Shown here one piece after another: positions 44,896 to 52,512 of a DNA stretch of 64,000 bases. Position 1 is the first letter of the stretch. Each line of letters begins with the position of its first letter. The translations under genes were made by a program, and so were the position numbers. Under the pieces are notes generated by a model. The model was given only the letters and a program-made list of their open reading frames with translations. It searched no databases and was not told where the DNA came from. The stretch is taken from assembly GCF_001281485.1 (NCBI RefSeq), contig NZ_CP012669.1:62001-126000 (forward strand), written 5' to 3'. This DNA comes from Altererythrobacter epoxidivorans (lineage in GTDB: Bacteria > Pseudomonadota > Alphaproteobacteria > Sphingomonadales > Sphingomonadaceae).

Positions 44896-45452
44896 GGATC
44901 GCTCCTCACGCGTTCGCAGGCCGGGCGGAAACGCAGTTCGCACGCCCGGCGATAGCCTTCCTGTGCCTTGGCGGGATCAGCCTCGGTCATCCCGCGCCCT
45001 TCCTCGACCATGCTGGCGGCGCGGAAGCAGTTGCGGCCGCCATAGCTGTTCTGGCAAAGCCACAGGTAGATGCCGAGCGCGCCGGGATCGTCGACTGCTC
45101 CGCCTTCGCCGTTCACCAGCGCATCGGCATAGTTCTGGCAGGATTCAAACAGTCCGCCATCGCACCCCTTGCGGAACGCTGCGCGGCCATCGATCATGTC
45201 GGGTACGCCGCCTTCGCCCGTCATCGCCATCACCCCGTAATTCTGGCAGGCGGTGGCATCGCTGTCCTCGAAACAGAGGCCGCGCAGGATCGGGCGCGCC
45301 TGATCGGGCAGACCCAGCCGCATGAATTGTCGCACGCTCTCGCGATCCTGCTCGATCGCCTGATCGTCCCGTTGGCCCGACGCCTGCGCAGCAAGCGGCA
45401 CGCCGGCGGCGAGGCAGCCAAGGGTGGCCAGGCCGAGGAAAAATCGTCTCAT
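44892..45452 (-). CDS. Exported Sel1-repeat protein with paired cysteines (186 aa)
   Basis: A signal peptide (about 1-24) precedes about three Sel1-type repeats with two cysteines each: GLCFEDSDATACQNYGVMAM, GCDGGLFESCQNYADAL and RACELRFRPACERV. ATG 45452 overlaps the upstream stop as ATGA; an ATG six bases earlier is also possible. A shorter relative of the proteins at 41684 and 46060. Confidence 0.8.
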   Translation of the reverse strand: MRRFFLGLATLGCLAAGVPLAAQASGQRDDQAIEQDRESVRQFMRLGLPDQARPILRGLCFEDSDATACQNYGVMAMTGEGGVPDMIDGRAAFRKGCDGGLFESCQNYADALVNGEGGAVDDPGALGIYLWLCQNSYGGRNCFRAASMVEEGRGMTEADPAKAQEGYRRACELRFRPACERVRSDP

Positions 45453-46060
45453 TTGCATATCGCGAGATATTCCATCAGCGTGCCTAGGCCGCCCTGTTCG
45501 CTATTGGCATAGGCTGCGTAGAGTTCGTCGGCCTTTTCTGCCGCCTTGGCCTCTTCCTTGCCCAGTCTTCCGACGTCCGCCGCATCGTCCAGCTGGCGCA
45601 CGGCTTCGTCCCGCCAGAAGGGCTCGCGCGCGGCTGCGTTCGCGGCGGACAGTTCCGGGCGCAGCGCCGAGACGAACAACGGATCGGCCGCGGTTTCGAC
45701 CGCATAGTTCCAGCGATTCCAGACGGCAGCGCACAGCAGCCGCTCGTCGGTGGTCTGCGGCGTCAGGCCCCACTGCGTACCGGCTTCGAACGTAGCATTG
45801 TGCGTGGCAGCGTCGACCATGCCGGGCGACGGTTCGCACGGGTCTCCGCGTTCGGCGCGCTGCTCCTGCTCCCTTGCCCAGGCGAGTTCCTGCTCGGACA
45901 CCGGACGGGCGGCAGGCCCGCCCAGACTGTTGAGGACGATTTCGGTCCGGCGGAACTCGCACAGCTGGACGTGGCGCTGGTCGGCGGAAGGCTCTGCGTC
46001 GGTCTGCTGCGTGCCGGCAATGGCCGCCAGGGTAAGGGCGTATGTGGCGAGTGCCAGCAT
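45449..46060 (-). CDS. Exported protein of unknown function (203 aa)
   Basis: Signal peptide about 1-16, then an alpha-helical mature protein with scattered cysteines (QLCEFRRTE, GDPCEPSPG, RLLCAAVWNRW, and Cys202 in the penultimate position). The region about 85-140 (NATFEAGTQWGL ... ERLLCAAVWNRWNYAVE) looks like a compact helical domain. The ATG shares one base with the upstream stop (TAATG). No family recognised. Confidence 0.62.
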   Translation of the reverse strand: MLALATYALTLAAIAGTQQTDAEPSADQRHVQLCEFRRTEIVLNSLGGPAARPVSEQELAWAREQEQRAERGDPCEPSPGMVDAATHNATFEAGTQWGLTPQTTDERLLCAAVWNRWNYAVETAADPLFVSALRPELSAANAAAREPFWRDEAVRQLDDAADVGRLGKEEAKAAEKADELYAAYANSEQGGLGTLMEYLAICK

Positions 46061-47175
46061 TACGCACCGACCTGCTGCGCCAGCGTGCAGCCATCCTGGA
46101 TCCCGAGCTTGCAGCCGAGCCCGAAGAGGCGCTTGGCTGCGGCAGGATCGGCTGCGCCGCCCTGACCGTCACGCGCCATGAACCCGGCGTTCATGCAGGC
46201 TCCAGCATTGCCGGTGTTGCACGCTTGCGTAAAGCTGCTGCGCGCGCCAGGTCGGTCTTGCGCGATGCCCGAGCCGGAATATTGCGCCAGGCCGTATTCG
46301 AGGCACCCGTCTGACTTGCCCGCCTCGCATGACAGCTTAAACGACTTCGCCGCACCAGCGGCATCGACCGGACCGCCGCGACCGTCGCGCTGGAGCAGCG
46401 CGAGGGCGTAGCATCCGTCCGTTGCAAGGCCCGGGCAAGCGCTGGTGAAATATGTGCGCGCCTTGGCATAGTCCGGGCCGCTGCCGACCGAACCGTAAAA
46501 GTAACTCGCACCAAGATCGTAGCAAGAGGCCGCGAAACCCGCCTTGCAGGCGGTAGTCAGCGGGGCGATCGCGCCCTCGTGGTCCTCAGCACCGCCCTCC
46601 CCATTTTTCAGCATCGATCCGTAAATCTTGCAGGCTTCGCCCACGTTCAGGGCGCAGCCTCGCTGGTAGGCCCGGCGCGAAAGCGGCAGGTCGGTGCTGC
46701 CGCCTTCACCGTCGTACGTCATCGCACCGAGGTTGGTGCAGGCCGCGCCGTTGCCTTCTGTGAAACACCCTGTGTCGTAACGCGAACGCGCCGTTGTGAA
46801 GTCGCCGCTATTGTAGGCCGCCTGGCCTTTCATCGCTGCGCTGTCGCCGCCGGCCTCGACCACCCTGGGTCGGTTTGCCGCAGCAGGTGCGGCAGCGGTT
46901 TGCGTCTTGGCTGTTGCCGGAGCTTTTGCATCTGCCTCTGAGCAGGGCTTTCCGGCATTCTTGACCTGCTCGTAACGCAGCGCCCAGCCGATTTCGTCGT
47001 CGCTGACGCGCCGCTTGGTGGGGCTGGAGCTGTTGAGGTTGGCGAAGATGTCGTCGTACTTGGCCTTGCACGCCCGCTCGGTGGCCGAGCTGCGGTCGAC
47101 CTGCGCCATCGTGGCTTGCGGTCCGGCAAGGAACAGGCTGGTCATCACGGCAGCGGCGATTGCGAAGTTCTTCAT
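46060..47175 (-). CDS. Exported Sel1-repeat protein with paired cysteines (371 aa)
   Basis: Signal peptide (about 1-24), a short helical part with KACKAKYDDIF-like cysteine, an Ala/Thr/Pro linker (about 80-105), then six or more Sel1-type repeats with regular cysteine pairs (for example GCFTEGNGAACTNLGAMTYD and GCALNVGEACKIYGSML). The Hcp-like layout implies a rigid, disulphide-locked superhelix in the periplasm. Start 47175 gives a clean signal peptide; upstream open frame is antisense to nothing coding-like. Confidence 0.85.
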   Translation of the reverse strand: MKNFAIAAAVMTSLFLAGPQATMAQVDRSSATERACKAKYDDIFANLNSSSPTKRRVSDDEIGWALRYEQVKNAGKPCSEADAKAPATAKTQTAAAPAAANRPRVVEAGGDSAAMKGQAAYNSGDFTTARSRYDTGCFTEGNGAACTNLGAMTYDGEGGSTDLPLSRRAYQRGCALNVGEACKIYGSMLKNGEGGAEDHEGAIAPLTTACKAGFAASCYDLGASYFYGSVGSGPDYAKARTYFTSACPGLATDGCYALALLQRDGRGGPVDAAGAAKSFKLSCEAGKSDGCLEYGLAQYSGSGIAQDRPGARSSFTQACNTGNAGACMNAGFMARDGQGGAADPAAAKRLFGLGCKLGIQDGCTLAQQVGA

Positions 47176-47188
47176 TGGGGCCTCGTGT

Positions 47189-48340
47189 CTATTGGCAAAC
47201 GGGATGGCTGCTCGAAAGGCGGCGGGAGCCGGTGCAGTTGTTGAAGCGGTATCGGTCGCGGGTCTGCTTCGCGATGTCGGCGCTGCTGGGCGTGGACACC
47301 GGCTGGAAGGACGAACCGGAACTGCGCGGAGTGTAGCTCGACCCGCTCGACCCGCGCTGTGCCTGCCAGCGGGCGGAACTTGCTCCGGGCATGTTCGTGC
47401 AGTTCCAGATGCCGCACTCGTTGCTACGCTTGTTGCGGGCGATCTGCGACGCTGCGATCTGTGCCACCGGACCGGACGGGAACCAGTATTCGAGCACGTA
47501 GAAGTGGTCTTCGAAGATGGTCGAAAGCGCGCCCGCGCGCGATGCGGCGAGGGTCGCTTCCTCGGCATGGCGCTTCGACCGCATGTGATAGAGCGAGTAA
47601 TAGAGCGCCCCGTCGTAGTCGCGGCGCGCCATGTAGCGGTCGAACACCGCCTGCTCCTGCGCCTCAGCCTGCATCCGGGCATTGCGGGCTGCGTCGATCG
47701 CCGCCTGCCGCTCGGCTTCCGCCTGGTGCCGGAGCGATTGGAGTCGCGCGCCGAACGCGCACACTTCCGCGCTGGCCGGATCGTCGGGCATGCAGGCGCT
47801 GAGCGCGATCTGCTCGGCCGGAAGCCGGTCGTCGAGCGAATAGAGAATGCGGGCAAGGTCGATGCACGAGCGGCGATTTCCCGCGCTGCAATTGACCCGG
47901 CGGTAGCGGAGCGCCCTTTCGGCATCGAACTGGGGCGATCCCGGCTCGGCGAAGACCGCCTCGGCGACTTCGCAGCCGTCGCGGTCCTGCCCGCTGCACG
48001 CCTGCACGGCGAAGTTGCCTGCGCTGGCAAGGTCGCGTTCGACATCGCCTTCGCCAGCGTAGAAGATCAGCGCGAGCCGTCCGCATGCCGCAGCCTCTTT
48101 GGCGGTGCAGGCCTGTTGCAGGAAGCGCAGGCTAAGGAACGGGTCGTAGGCTGGATTGTCCACGTCGGACAACAACATCCCCGCGCGCGAACAGGCCGCG
48201 CGGTCCCCCGCTTCGCAGCGGGCTGTGGCCTGCGCCAGGTCGCCGCCACCCTGTGCCGAGGTGCCGGTCGTGGGCGCCAGCGCTGCCACGGCCAGCGCGA
48301 CCAGGATGCCGAGACGGCGCATCACCCGCTTCACCGGCAT
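47189..48340 (-). CDS. Exported Sel1-like protein with coiled-coil and Ser-rich tail (383 aa)
   Basis: Signal peptide (about 1-28), then three or four degenerate Sel1-type repeats with cysteine pairs (ARCEAGDRAACSRAGM, QACTAKEAAACGRLA, CSGQDRDGCEVAEA, NCSAGNRRSCIDLAR). A coiled coil rich in Glu, Ala and Gln follows (about 200-235), then a Ser-rich tail with SSGSSYTPRSSGSS and a terminal Cys-pair region. Start 48340 overlaps the upstream stop by ten bases; ATG 48322 is a non-overlapping alternative. Confidence 0.75.
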   Translation of the reverse strand: MPVKRVMRRLGILVALAVAALAPTTGTSAQGGGDLAQATARCEAGDRAACSRAGMLLSDVDNPAYDPFLSLRFLQQACTAKEAAACGRLALIFYAGEGDVERDLASAGNFAVQACSGQDRDGCEVAEAVFAEPGSPQFDAERALRYRRVNCSAGNRRSCIDLARILYSLDDRLPAEQIALSACMPDDPASAEVCAFGARLQSLRHQAEAERQAAIDAARNARMQAEAQEQAVFDRYMARRDYDGALYYSLYHMRSKRHAEEATLAASRAGALSTIFEDHFYVLEYWFPSGPVAQIAASQIARNKRSNECGIWNCTNMPGASSARWQAQRGSSGSSYTPRSSGSSFQPVSTPSSADIAKQTRDRYRFNNCTGSRRLSSSHPVCQ

Positions 48341-49218
48341 TTCACGATCCGCGAGCCCGCGATGCCCGGTTCTGCCGGACGATAGATCACCTCGCATGAC
48401 TTGCCGAGCGATCCGACCGGCTTGGCGTTCGCCTGCTGCGCCTGCCGTGCGCGATCTGCCGCCGCGCGCTCGGCCCAGCGCTGGCCTTCGTCCTGCGTTT
48501 GCTTTTTCGCACGCAGGCGGCGCATGTATTCGTCGAAAATCAGCCGCGTCGCGGGCGGATTGTACTGCCAGTAATGCTTGGTCGCGATGGTGTAGACGGC
48601 TTCGTCGCTGAGGCCGCGCACGCCGTTCTTGCCGAGCTTGACGATCAGCTCGCCCAGATAGTCGCCATCCTCGTTCGGCTGGAACAGGTCCTTGCCGTAG
48701 GGATAATGATAGACGAGGTAATCGGCGACCGCGCCGGGATCGCCGGTCTGGTCGACATAGGCGCGCAGTGATGCGGCGGACAAAGTGCCGAGCGCGTTGA
48801 GATCGCGTTGCACATGTGCCTGAGCGGTGGTCGCGGCCTGCTGCTGTTTCATCTGCTCGGCCTGGACGTAGAGATCGGCGCAATCCTGCGCAGTCTCCAG
48901 TACGTAGGCTTCAAGCCCGGACTGGCCGCGCTGTTCGCGCACCTGCGTCCAGAACCGCCGCGTTTCGGCATCGGCGCTGTCCTCTGCGGCAAGGCTGCCG
49001 CCGGTCAGGGATATGAAGTGATCGATCACGAAATCGGACGTGACGGGCAGCTTCATGCCCTTGCTTTCCGCGACATTGAGCGCGGCGGCGCATTCCCAGA
49101 TCTCGTCGGCGTCATCCTCTGCGCCATTCGCAGCCAGCGACGTTGGCAACGCGAGTGCGAGGCCGATGGCAAGCGCCGAGGCAGTGCTGGCGCGATGCGG
49201 GAAGGCCGCCGGTCGCAT
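48331..49218 (-). CDS. Exported protein with C-x4-NVAES domain (295 aa)
   Basis: Signal peptide (about 1-31), then a domain with Cys43, the word NVAES at 48-52 and Cys113. The next gene upstream has the same word with its cysteines also exactly 70 residues apart. The middle is helical, the part near 190-225 reads VRGLSDEAVYTIATKHYWQY, then a charged coil (RLRAKKQTQDEGQRWAE) and a C-terminal cysteine pair. ATG 49218 overlaps the upstream stop as ATGA. Unknown function. Confidence 0.68.
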   Translation of the reverse strand: MRPAAFPHRASTASALAIGLALALPTSLAANGAEDDADEIWECAAALNVAESKGMKLPVTSDFVIDHFISLTGGSLAAEDSADAETRRFWTQVREQRGQSGLEAYVLETAQDCADLYVQAEQMKQQQAATTAQAHVQRDLNALGTLSAASLRAYVDQTGDPGAVADYLVYHYPYGKDLFQPNEDGDYLGELIVKLGKNGVRGLSDEAVYTIATKHYWQYNPPATRLIFDEYMRRLRAKKQTQDEGQRWAERAAADRARQAQQANAKPVGSLGKSCEVIYRPAEPGIAGSRIVKCR

Positions 49219-49568
49219 CACAGCCCTGCCACCTGCTTGTCGCACTCGCGCGCATTGTAGATCATGTCATTGAGCGCCTTGTCCGCGCCCAGCACCTTGC
49301 CGCGCTTGCGATACTTGGCCTTGGCCGCATCGACCTGCTTCTTCGCGTCGATGCCGTTCGCCTCGGCATAGCTGATCAGCCATTCGCCCCATTGTTCGGA
49401 GGAGTGGCCAAGGGTGACGCCGTTGGATTCGGCGACGTTCACGACGTAAACGCAGTCGCCCATCATCTTGGCGACCTCTTTCGGGGTCGGCTCCTTGGCG
49501 GCGGCGGGAAGCGACAGGCTGACGGCAAGCGTTGCGAGCGCGGCGTAACGGAAAGCAGTGGAATTCAT
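49218..49568 (-). CDS. Small exported protein with C-x4-NVAES domain (116 aa), first gene of the operon
   Basis: Signal peptide about 1-24 (SLSLPAAAKE), then a single small domain: Cys39, NVAES at 44-48, a conserved Trp pair (EQWGEWLISYAEANGI), and Cys109. The Cys39 to Cys109 spacing of 70 equals that of the following gene, so the two are paralogues. ATG 49568 has GGAGG eight bases before it. The promoter probably lies at about 49600-49660 with the motif at 49640-49655. Confidence 0.72.
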   Translation of the reverse strand: MNSTAFRYAALATLAVSLSLPAAAKEPTPKEVAKMMGDCVYVVNVAESNGVTLGHSSEQWGEWLISYAEANGIDAKKQVDAAKAKYRKRGKVLGADKALNDMIYNARECDKQVAGL

Positions 49569-49639
49569 CGGACCCCTCCTGAAAGTGGATGGGGAGGGGA
49601 TACTCGGCCCGGTGCCGCGCCGGTATGCACGATTGCTGA

Positions 49640-49655
49640 CAGGAAGATGACAAAT
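49640..49655 (-). promoter_or_regulatory. Candidate response-regulator site, copy 1
   Basis: CAGGAAGATGACAAAT here, and CAGGAAAGTGACAAAT at 56899-56914, both lie about 60-75 bases before a minus-strand start codon of the same cluster and in the same orientation. On the minus strand it reads as TGTCA-N6-TGTCA, an 11-base direct repeat such as OmpR/PhoB regulators bind. Confidence 0.55.
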
Positions 49656-49787
49656 GCTGTCATGCACCGGTGACGGTGCCCTGCCGCCCGTCGTCCCGCG
49701 ATCCTAACAGCACTTGTAACGGGTCAATCGGGCCGCTCCGCGCTATTTCCCCGATCGCGACCCGGCGGCCTTCGGGCCGTACTCCTT

Positions 49788-49821
49788 CGGACCGCTCCCT
49801 TCGGGGAGGGGTCCGCCTTTT
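49788..49821 (+). terminator. Intrinsic terminator or attenuator upstream of the response regulator
   Basis: CGGACC (49788-49793) pairs with GGTCCG (49810-49815), then CTCCC (49795-49799) with GGGAG (49804-49808) around a TTCG loop, one mismatch between, followed by CCTTTT. A second TTCG hairpin CGGCC-TTCG-GGCCG lies just before (49766-49779). It stands 70 bases before the regulator start, so it either ends readthrough or acts as an attenuator. Confidence 0.75.
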
Positions 49822-49891
49822 GCCTTGCACTCGGCCACGAAGGGACAGCATGGAGAGCACGGCGCGAATTGCAGCGGGCACAGGTGGTGAG

Positions 49892-50569
49892 ATGAAGATC
49901 TTGTATGTCGAGGACGACCTGCGCGCAGCAGAAGAGGTCAAGCAGCTCGCCTGGCAGGAAGGCGACACGATCGTGGTCGAAACCAATGGCAGCGACGGGC
50001 TGAAACGCGCGGGGCTGGAACCGTTCGACGTCATCATCATGGACCGGATGCTGGGCGATGCCGATGGCCTGTCGCTGGTCGGGCGGTTGCGCGAAAGCGG
50101 GGTCAGTACGCCGGTGCTGATGCTGAGCGCGCTCGGCCGCACGAGCGACCGCGCCGAAGGGCTGGAAGCGGGAGCAGACGATTATCTCGCCAAGCCGTTC
50201 GAGGCGATGGAATTGCTTGCCCGCATCCGTGCGCTGCATCGCCGTGCGGCAGGGCGGGAACACAGCGCGGTCATCCTGTTCGGTGCGTTCGAATGTCACG
50301 TGAAGGCGCGCACCGCATTCCGCGACAATCGCCACATCGCGCTGAGCCCGCGCGAGTTCGAGCTGTTCCGCTATTTCATGGAAAATGCGGGCGAGGTGGT
50401 GACCCGCGAAATGCTGCTGCGCGACGTGTGGAATATGTCGTTCGATCCGCAGACCAACGTCGTCGACGTCAATGTCGGTCGCCTGCGCCGCAAGCTGGAA
50501 GAAGGCTTCGACAGCCCGGCGCTCGAAACCGTCTGGGGCGCGGGATACCGCCTGTTGCAGGGGCGCTGA
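49892..50569 (+). CDS. OmpR/PhoB-family response regulator
   Basis: A 225-residue regulator: receiver domain (about 1-118; MKILYVEDD, phospho-acceptor Asp51 in IIMDRMLGD, and Lys102-like AKPFE) and a winged-helix DNA-binding domain (about 130-222; LSPREFELFRYFMENAGEVV, NVVDVNVGRLRRKLEEG). ATG 49892 is preceded by AGGTGG; ATG 49850 would add 14 residues. It pairs with the downstream kinase and probably controls the flanking exported-protein operons. A broken relative lies at 41328-41563. Confidence 0.93.
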   Translation: MKILYVEDDLRAAEEVKQLAWQEGDTIVVETNGSDGLKRAGLEPFDVIIMDRMLGDADGLSLVGRLRESGVSTPVLMLSALGRTSDRAEGLEAGADDYLAKPFEAMELLARIRALHRRAAGREHSAVILFGAFECHVKARTAFRDNRHIALSPREFELFRYFMENAGEVVTREMLLRDVWNMSFDPQTNVVDVNVGRLRRKLEEGFDSPALETVWGAGYRLLQGR

Positions 50570-50572
50570 ACC

Positions 50573-51907
50573 ATCCTTTCGCCACGCTCCATATTCACCC
50601 GGATCGTACTGCTATCGGCGCTGTTGTCGTCGGTCCTGCTGCTGGGCCTGTGGTGGATCACCGACCAGACGATCTGCGAAACCTTCGCCGCCTCCGCGCG
50701 CGAAAGCGTCGATGTCGATCTGGCCGGTCTGGCGGACATCCATGCAAGTGGTGGACGCGAGGAGCTGGAACGCCGCATCGCCGATCGCCTCGCCATGATC
50801 CCGACCGATGGCGGCAGGCCGCACTACCTGCTGGCCGATGGGGCGGGGCGCAAGCTGGCGGGAGACCTCGCGCGCTGGCCGGACCTCGACCCGGCGATCT
50901 CCGAAAGCGGGACGATCGCGATCGGATCGAACTCGACCGCCTTTGGGCGAGCGACCTTGCTCGACGAAGACCTGCGTCTGCTCGTGGCGCACGAGCCGCC
51001 CGACCGTTCGGAGATCCTGCGTCGGGTCGGCTGGGTGTTCCTGCTGGGCGGAGTGGTCTTCGTCGCCTGCACTGCCGTGTTCGCTCAATCGGCCAGCGCG
51101 CGCGTGCGGGCGCGGGTCGGCCGTGTGAACGAAGCGTTCCGGCAAGGCGACGAAGCGGCGCTCGACCGGCTGGCAGCACCCCGGCGGCCCGATGAGATCG
51201 ACCGCATCGCCAGCCAGGCCGCCGAAGCGGTGCGGCATGCGCGGAACCTGATGCAGGCCTATCGCGAGACGTCGGAGCAGATCGCGCATGAAATCCGCAC
51301 CCCGCTCATGCATCTCGATTCGCGCATCGTGAAGGCCCTGGCAAAGCAGCCCGATGCGACCGCGAGCGCTCATCTGGTCGAGGCGCGATCAGACATCCGG
51401 CGGCTGGTAGCCTCGCTCGAAGCGCTGCTCGATATTGCTTCGAGCAAGGCGCAGGTGGGCGATACGAGAGGCATGGTGACGGTCGACTTTAGCGCACTTG
51501 TCGAGCAGATTTGCGAACTATATCAGGATAGTGCCGAAGAGGCCGGGTATGCCTTGCGATGGAATGTGACGCCTGGCGTCGCGATCGCCGGGGATGAAGC
51601 GCAATTGGGGCGGATCGTGACCAACCTTCTCGACAACGCGTTCAAGTACAACCGGCCCGGCGGGGTTATCGAGGTCACCATCCAGCCCGGCCCGCGCCTC
51701 GTGGTGAGGGACGAAGGACCAGGTGTTCCGCCCGATGAGCGCGAGAAGGTGTTCGAACGGTTCTATCGCAGGCGCGCGGCCAGTAGCGAGGTCCAGGGCA
51801 GTGGCATGGGCCTGGCCCTCGCGCGCGCCATTGCTGAGCGGCACGGGCTGTCCCTGGTGCTGGAAGACAGCGCCAGCGGCGCGCAATTCGTCCTGGCCCG
51901 CGCATGA
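50573..51907 (+). CDS. Sensor histidine kinase, apparent ATC start
   Basis: With the start at 50573 the protein has 444 residues: N-terminal span (about 8-30), a periplasmic sensor region (about 31-150) without known domain, second span (about 155-175), HAMP-like linker, H-box SEQIAHEIRTPLMHLD (His239), N-box NLLDNAFKYN, G1 DEGPGVPP and G2 GSGMGLALA. No ATG, GTG or TTG lies before the first span; ATC 50573 follows AGGGG by nine bases and the regulator stop by three. The first canonical start, TTG 50624, would cut the span in half. Confidence 0.88.
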   Translation: MLSPRSIFTRIVLLSALLSSVLLLGLWWITDQTICETFAASARESVDVDLAGLADIHASGGREELERRIADRLAMIPTDGGRPHYLLADGAGRKLAGDLARWPDLDPAISESGTIAIGSNSTAFGRATLLDEDLRLLVAHEPPDRSEILRRVGWVFLLGGVVFVACTAVFAQSASARVRARVGRVNEAFRQGDEAALDRLAAPRRPDEIDRIASQAAEAVRHARNLMQAYRETSEQIAHEIRTPLMHLDSRIVKALAKQPDATASAHLVEARSDIRRLVASLEALLDIASSKAQVGDTRGMVTVDFSALVEQICELYQDSAEEAGYALRWNVTPGVAIAGDEAQLGRIVTNLLDNAFKYNRPGGVIEVTIQPGPRLVVRDEGPGVPPDEREKVFERFYRRRAASSEVQGSGMGLALARAIAERHGLSLVLEDSASGAQFVLARA

Positions 51908-52512
51908 GCGGAAGCAGTGCTCCTCGATCGGCGCTGCGAGCCGCTGCGCTGGGCGCGTTCGTCCTTGTTTCGGCGGGATGCAGCGGCACGCCCGCTGAGC
52001 GACCGGGACAGAGCGCTTCTGCGCCGGCCAGCCTCACCAGCACGGAGCGGCTGGCGGATGATCTGGCTGAAGCCAGCCTTGCATACGACAATGGCGACCT
52101 CTCCGAGCTGACCGTTCGCCTGCGTGCGATCGAACTGGCCGGGGCGCAGCCATCGGATGAGCCGGGGCAAGCTGCGCTTGTCGCATGGAGGGGTGTCGTC
52201 CCGCCAGGCGACATCCCGTTGCGCGGGCGGGTGCTCGGCCCGGCCTATCTCACCGGCACGCTGGCTGCGGGGGCCGAAATCGATACCGAACAGCTGCTGA
52301 TGGGCGGGCAATCCGTCAGCATCGCGGCAGGCACCGCTCCGCGTAAAGGCTTGCGCCTGCGCGTCTTGCGCGGGGACGGCAAGATGGTGTGCGAACAGAC
52401 GCCCGCCCATGCGCGCGAATGCCGCTTCGTGCCGTCCTACACGCAAAGATACCGGATCGTGTTGCAGAATACGGGCACAGGGGAGGCGCGTTATCACATC
52501 GTTTTCGACTAG
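51904..52512 (+). CDS. Lipoprotein of unknown function in the CHAT operon
   Basis: A 202-residue lipoprotein: signal with lipobox VSAGC (Cys at about 26), a Ser/Pro/Ala linker, a helical stretch (about 48-80) and a beta-rich C-terminal domain with RGRVLGPAYLTGTLAAGAEI and two cysteines (MVCEQTP, ARECRFVP) that could form a disulphide. Its start overlaps the kinase stop as ATGA; its end overlaps the likely CHAT start by 20 bases, so the three are coupled. A sensor ligand or an anchor for the CHAT protein is an inference. Confidence 0.68.
   Translation: MSGSSAPRSALRAAALGAFVLVSAGCSGTPAERPGQSASAPASLTSTERLADDLAEASLAYDNGDLSELTVRLRAIELAGAQPSDEPGQAALVAWRGVVPPGDIPLRGRVLGPAYLTGTLAAGAEIDTEQLLMGGQSVSIAAGTAPRKGLRLRVLRGDGKMVCEQTPAHARECRFVPSYTQRYRIVLQNTGTGEARYHIVFD

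Larger units (their letters stand above)
49569..49891. promoter_or_regulatory. Divergent promoter region between the exported-protein operon and the two-component operon
   Basis: About 320 bases without a supported gene. It holds the motif CAGGAARRTGACAAAT (49640-49655), TGTCA direct repeats 11 bases apart on the minus strand (within 49635-49655), and a strong TTCG-loop terminator (49788-49821) in front of the response-regulator gene. A possible plus-strand promoter with -35 TTGCAC lies near 49824. Confidence 0.55.

Noticed and set aside
50624-51907. Kinase start at TTG 50624
   Set aside because: It would remove about half of the first membrane span and leaves a gap after the regulator stop, while ATC 50573 has a ribosome site and gives a full span.
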